This document shows positions 5,985 to 8,649 of a stretch of DNA of 8,649 nucleotides, piece after piece. Source of the DNA: Chloroflexia bacterium (GTDB lineage: Bacteria > Chloroflexota > Chloroflexia > Thermomicrobiales > UBA6265); the NCBI GenBank assembly GCA_013696525.1, contig JACCYK010000513.1, positions 1 to 8,649 of the forward strand, in the 5' to 3' direction. The position numbers and the translations under genes are program-made. The notes below the pieces were generated by a model. The model searched no databases, was not told the DNA's origin, and worked only from the letters and a program-made list of their open reading frames with translations. Position 1 is the stretch's first letter. Each line of letters begins with the position of its first letter.

Positions 5985-5998
5985 GTAGACAAGCCAAG

Positions 5999-7108
5999 AT
6001 GGCAATGGCGGGCGGGATGTTCGATCGCGAAGCAAGTGTGCGGCAGATGGCGACGCGGGCCACGGTTCCACCCACGGCACCGCCGCGGGCCGGCTTCGTA
6101 GCCCGCCGGACGCGGTTCGCGGTGAAATCGGTTGGCCTCGTGCTCGGGCTCGCCGGCGTCGTGGTCATCGCGCTCCTCAGCCTCCGTATTGGCTCCCTCG
6201 ATCTCACCACCGAGACCGCCTGGAACGCGATCGTCAACTTCGATCCCAACTCCTACGAGCAGACGGTCGTTCGCTCCTTGCGCTTGCCGCGAACGATCGT
6301 CGCCCTCGCCATCGGCGGCGCCCTGGCGGTGGCGGGCGCCACGATGCAGGCGGTCACCCGCAACCCGCTGGCCGATCCGTTCATCCTAGGCGTCAGCAGC
6401 GGGGCCAGTTTCGCGATCGTGACCGTGGTCTATTACGCCGGCCTCTCATCCCCGCACCAATACATCTGGTTCGCCTTTGCCGGCGCCCTCGGCGCTTCCG
6501 CCCTGGTCTTCGCCGTCGGCGCCGCCGGCAGCGGCGGCCCCACCCCGATCAAGCTGGCCCTGGCCGGGGTCGTCATCTCCGCCGCCCTCGGCGCCTGGAC
6601 CAGCGCCCTCCTGCTCCTCGACGACGAAACGCTCGACACCGTGCGCTTCTGGCTTGCCGGCTCCGTCGTCAACCGGGACATGGCAACCTTCTGGTTCGTC
6701 TCCCCCTTCTTGGTCGGCGGCTCCCTGCTCTGCCTCTTGCTCGGGCATCAGCTCAACGTCCTCAATCTGGGTGAGGACACGGCCAAAGCCCTCGGCATGC
6801 GCACCGAACCGGTCAGGATCGTCAGCTCGGTGATCGTCGTCCTCATCACCGGGGCGGCGGTTGCCGTCGCCGGCCCGATCGGGTTTGTCGGGCTCGCCGT
6901 GCCGCACATGATGCGGGCCGTGGTCGGCGTCGATTACCGGTGGCTGCTCCCCTACTCACTCGTCTACGGCGCCATCTTCCTCACCGCCGCTGACATCGTC
7001 GGCCGGGTCGTGACCCGGCCCGCCGAGCTCCAAGCCGGCATCGTCACCGCCTTCGTCGGGGTGCCGTTCCTCGTCTACCTGGCGCGCCGGCGCGGGCTCG
7101 CGGAGTGA
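5999..7108 (+). CDS. FecCD/BtuC-family iron-chelate ABC transporter permease (first subunit)
   Basis: Predicted 369-residue polytopic inner-membrane permease that pairs with the next gene product to form the channel for a ferric-siderophore-type substrate. FecCD landmarks are RLPRTIVALAIGGALAVAGA (95-114), TRNPLADPFILGVSSGAS directly after it, and GPIGFVGLAVPHMMRAVVG (292-310), which holds the cytoplasmic coupling-helix region that contacts the ATPase. The C-terminus, with TRPAELQAGIVTAFVGVPFL, is typical. It most resembles the FepD side of the family. The start is uncertain: ATG occurs at 5999, 6005, 6017 and 6047 and none has a strong ribosome site. The longest form is given, with a basic cytoplasmic N-tail of about 40 residues. 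The stop is 2 bp before the next ATG, so the two permeases are translationally coupled. Confidence 0.93.
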   Translation: MAMAGGMFDREASVRQMATRATVPPTAPPRAGFVARRTRFAVKSVGLVLGLAGVVVIALLSLRIGSLDLTTETAWNAIVNFDPNSYEQTVVRSLRLPRTIVALAIGGALAVAGATMQAVTRNPLADPFILGVSSGASFAIVTVVYYAGLSSPHQYIWFAFAGALGASALVFAVGAAGSGGPTPIKLALAGVVISAALGAWTSALLLLDDETLDTVRFWLAGSVVNRDMATFWFVSPFLVGGSLLCLLLGHQLNVLNLGEDTAKALGMRTEPVRIVSSVIVVLITGAAVAVAGPIGFVGLAVPHMMRAVVGVDYRWLLPYSLVYGAIFLTAADIVGRVVTRPAELQAGIVTAFVGVPFLVYLARRRGLAE

Positions 7109-7110
7109 TT

Positions 7111-8169
7111 ATGTCAACTATCGAGCTTGACCCCGGGCGGCGGTCCGGCTTTCGCACGATTCGCTCACCCTATTACGCGTTCCGGCTCAACGTTCGGGTG
7201 ATTGCCCTCTCCATGGTCGCGCTCGGCGCCCTCGCCCTGCTCGCGATCTGGGCGATTTCGTTGGGCAGCTACCAAATGGACTATCTGGATGTCCTCCGCG
7301 CGATCGCGGGCCGGGGCAGCGAGGATCAACTCTTCGTGGTGCGGACGATTCGTCTGCCCCGCACCATCTGCGCGGTGATGATCGGGGCCGCCCTGGCCAT
7401 GTCCGGCGCGATCTTTCAAGGGTTGGTGCGGAATCCGCTCGTCTCGCCGGACATCATCGGTATCAACAGCGGCGCCTCGTTAGTCGCCGTGGTCTGGATC
7501 ATTTACGGGCTGAATGGCAATCTGCTGCCGGTGGCGGCGTTCATCGGCGCCATCGTCACCGCCACCATCATCTACCTCCTGGCCTGGAAGCAGGGAATCG
7601 CGCCAGGGCGCTTGATCTTGGTCGGGATCGGGGTCGGCGCCGCCGTCAGCGCCGCCACCCAATTCGTTACGATCCGGTTTCCGGTGGAGATCGTGCGGCC
7701 AGCCACCGTCTGGATCATGGGCTCCGTCTATGCGACAAGCTGGAACGACGTCATCGTCATCACCCTCTCCCTCACCGGACTGAGTATCGCGGCGGTGGTC
7801 CTCGCCCGCTCGCTGCGCGTGTTGCAGCTTGGCGACGACCTCGGCCGCGGGCTTGGCCTCTCGCTGGAGCGGACCCGGCTCAGCCTGATCGTCGTCGGCT
7901 GCGGCCTCTCCGCGGTGGCGGTCGCGATCGCCGGCCCGATCGGCTTTGTCGCGCTGATGATCCCGCATATGGCTCGGATTCTGGCCGGCCCCGTCTCCGG
8001 CACGGGCATCCTGTTCACCGGTATCCTCGGCGGCTGCTTTTTGCTTGGGGCCGACGTCATCGCCAACCACTTCCTGCCAGTGACCCTGCCGGTCGGGGTG
8101 GTGACGGCGGCGGTCGGCGCCCCCTACTTCTTGTTCCTGCTGTACCGGTCGCGTCTAGGAGTGAGCTAA
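7111..8169 (+). CDS. FecCD/BtuC-family iron-chelate ABC transporter permease (second subunit)
   Basis: Predicted 352-residue partner permease. Its family motifs parallel the first subunit: [20 protein letters not shown] (81-100), then [21 protein letters not shown], which is close to the FepG-type form (SPDIIG), and [19 protein letters not shown] (275-293). The C-terminal [20 protein letters not shown] is standard for the family. GGAG at 7102-7105 sits 5 nt before the ATG at 7111. A GTG at 7105 is also in frame and overlaps the upstream stop codon, but the spacing favours 7111. The gene ends 4 bp before the ATPase start, keeping the usual FepD-FepG-FepC order. Ligand identity cannot be deduced from the permease. 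Confidence 0.95.
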   Translation: MSTIELDPGRRSGFRTIRSPYYAFRLNVRVIALSMVALGALALLAIWAISLGSYQMDYLDVLRAIAGRGSEDQLFVVRTIRLPRTICAVMIGAALAMSGAIFQGLVRNPLVSPDIIGINSGASLVAVVWIIYGLNGNLLPVAAFIGAIVTATIIYLLAWKQGIAPGRLILVGIGVGAAVSAATQFVTIRFPVEIVRPATVWIMGSVYATSWNDVIVITLSLTGLSIAAVVLARSLRVLQLGDDLGRGLGLSLERTRLSLIVVGCGLSAVAVAIAGPIGFVALMIPHMARILAGPVSGTGILFTGILGGCFLLGADVIANHFLPVTLPVGVVTAAVGAPYFLFLLYRSRLGVS

Positions 8170-8173
8170 GCGG

Positions 8174-8649
8174 ATGAGCCGACTACGCGCCGAGCATCTC
8201 TCCTTGGGGTACGACGCGGCCGAGATCGTCTATGATCTGAGCGTCACCATTCCAGACGGGAAGATCACGACGATCATTGGGCCAAACGGGTGCGGTAAAT
8301 CGACCCTGCTCCGCGCTTTGGTCCGCCTGCTCAAACCGCGCGGCGGCTCGGTCCTGCTCGATGGCCAGAGCATCCACCACCTGCCAACCCGAGACGTGGC
8401 GCGCCGCCTGGGGCTGCTCGCCCAGCAAGCGACGCCGCCCGGCGGCCTCACGGTCGCCGACCTGGTGCAACGGGGACGCTATCCCCATCAGGGTTTCTTG
8501 CAGCCCCCGTCCCAGACGGACGCCGCCGCGGTGGACCGGGCGCTGGCCCTGGCCAATATGTCGGCGCTGCGCGACCGGCCGGTCGACAGCCTTTCCGGCG
8601 GTCAGCGGCAGCGGGCCTGGATCGCGATGACGCTGGCCCAGGAGACGCC
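8174..8649 (+). CDS. Iron-chelate ABC transporter ATPase, 3' end outside window
   Basis: The first 158 codons of a FepC/FhuC-type nucleotide-binding subunit, which dimerises under the two permeases and drives uptake by ATP hydrolysis. The Walker A motif GPNGCGKST is at 36-44, the Q-loop is at [18 protein letters not shown] (81-98), and the family-typical QRGRYPHQG is at 99-107. The ABC signature is [19 protein letters not shown] (140-158). Walker B, the D-loop and the switch His lie beyond the right edge; full-length relatives are about 255-280 residues. The ATG at 8174 is 4 bp after the second permease stop. The only ribosome-site match, GGAG at 8158-8161, is rather far upstream, so translation probably depends on coupling. 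Confidence 0.96.
   Translation, partial: MSRLRAEHLSLGYDAAEIVYDLSVTIPDGKITTIIGPNGCGKSTLLRALVRLLKPRGGSVLLDGQSIHHLPTRDVARRLGLLAQQATPPGGLTVADLVQRGRYPHQGFLQPPSQTDAAAVDRALALANMSALRDRPVDSLSGGQRQRAWIAMTLAQET

Larger units (their letters stand above)
5837..5998. promoter_or_regulatory. Shared divergent control region of the uptake locus
   Basis: These 162 bp separate the binding-protein operon from the permease/ATPase operon. The region is locally AT-richer around 5930-5960. It holds the 25 bp palindrome and two candidate promoters (listed separately), and an 8 bp direct repeat AGTAGACA at 5957-5964 and 5984-5991. It also has a dyad TTGACC/GGTCAA with a 2 bp centre (5846-5859), whose arm overlaps the ribosome site of the binding-protein gene. 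In RNA that dyad could form a 5 bp stem with a 4 nt loop. The leaders on either side (about 90 and 40 nt) are too short for a cobalamin riboswitch, and I see no B12 box. Confidence 0.75.

Noticed and set aside
5837..5998. Cobalamin riboswitch, since BtuC-type permeases follow
   Set aside because: The leaders are too short for the aptamer and no B12-box sequence is visible.
6433..8070. Long open frames on the minus strand opposite the two permease genes
   Set aside because: Their translations are Asp/Gly/Arg-rich low-complexity shadows of GC-rich codons with no recognisable domain, while the plus strand has complete conserved permeases.

Overview
The window comes from a GC-rich bacterium. The coding style fits a Chloroflexota/Thermomicrobia-like organism: strong AGGAGG ribosome sites, a TTG start, and Tat-exported binding proteins whose mature ends read AQ(D)AGTP. 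This placement is inferred from sequence style, not from a marker gene. There is no rRNA, tRNA, insertion sequence, phage gene or CRISPR array.

Left part (1-2784). A class III PLP-dependent aminotransferase on the minus strand runs off the left edge. It is divergent, across a 160 bp gap, from a plus-strand nucleoside phosphorylase-like gene. That gene is followed 52 bp later by a small DoxX-family membrane protein, probably in the same transcript.

Middle (2784-3769). The doxX gene converges on a minus-strand DedA-family membrane protein gene. The junction is full of short repeats. Two tandem 37 bp units, each able to fold into a hairpin, begin on the last base of the doxX stop codon. Five heptamers of a related sequence in the opposite orientation encode the last ten residues and stop codon of DedA. 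A 197 bp gap holding several small palindromes separates dedA from the next gene.

Right part (3770-8649). This is an iron-chelate (siderophore/haem/cobalamin superfamily) ABC uptake locus. Two paralogous Tat-type substrate-binding proteins lie in tandem on the minus strand. Divergent from them, on the plus strand, are two FecCD/BtuC-type permeases and an ATPase that is cut by the right edge. The two transcription units share a 162 bp region with a 25 bp near-perfect palindrome centred at 5942. It overlaps candidate promoter elements for both directions, so one regulator could control the whole system. The expected complex is a permease heterodimer, an ATPase dimer and two alternative binding proteins.

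The most distinctive points are the paired, apparently non-lipidated binding proteins served by one permease pair, the unassigned shared operator, and the hairpin/heptamer repeat cluster that has shaped a protein C-terminus. I see no convincing evidence of a wholly new enzymatic or defence system.
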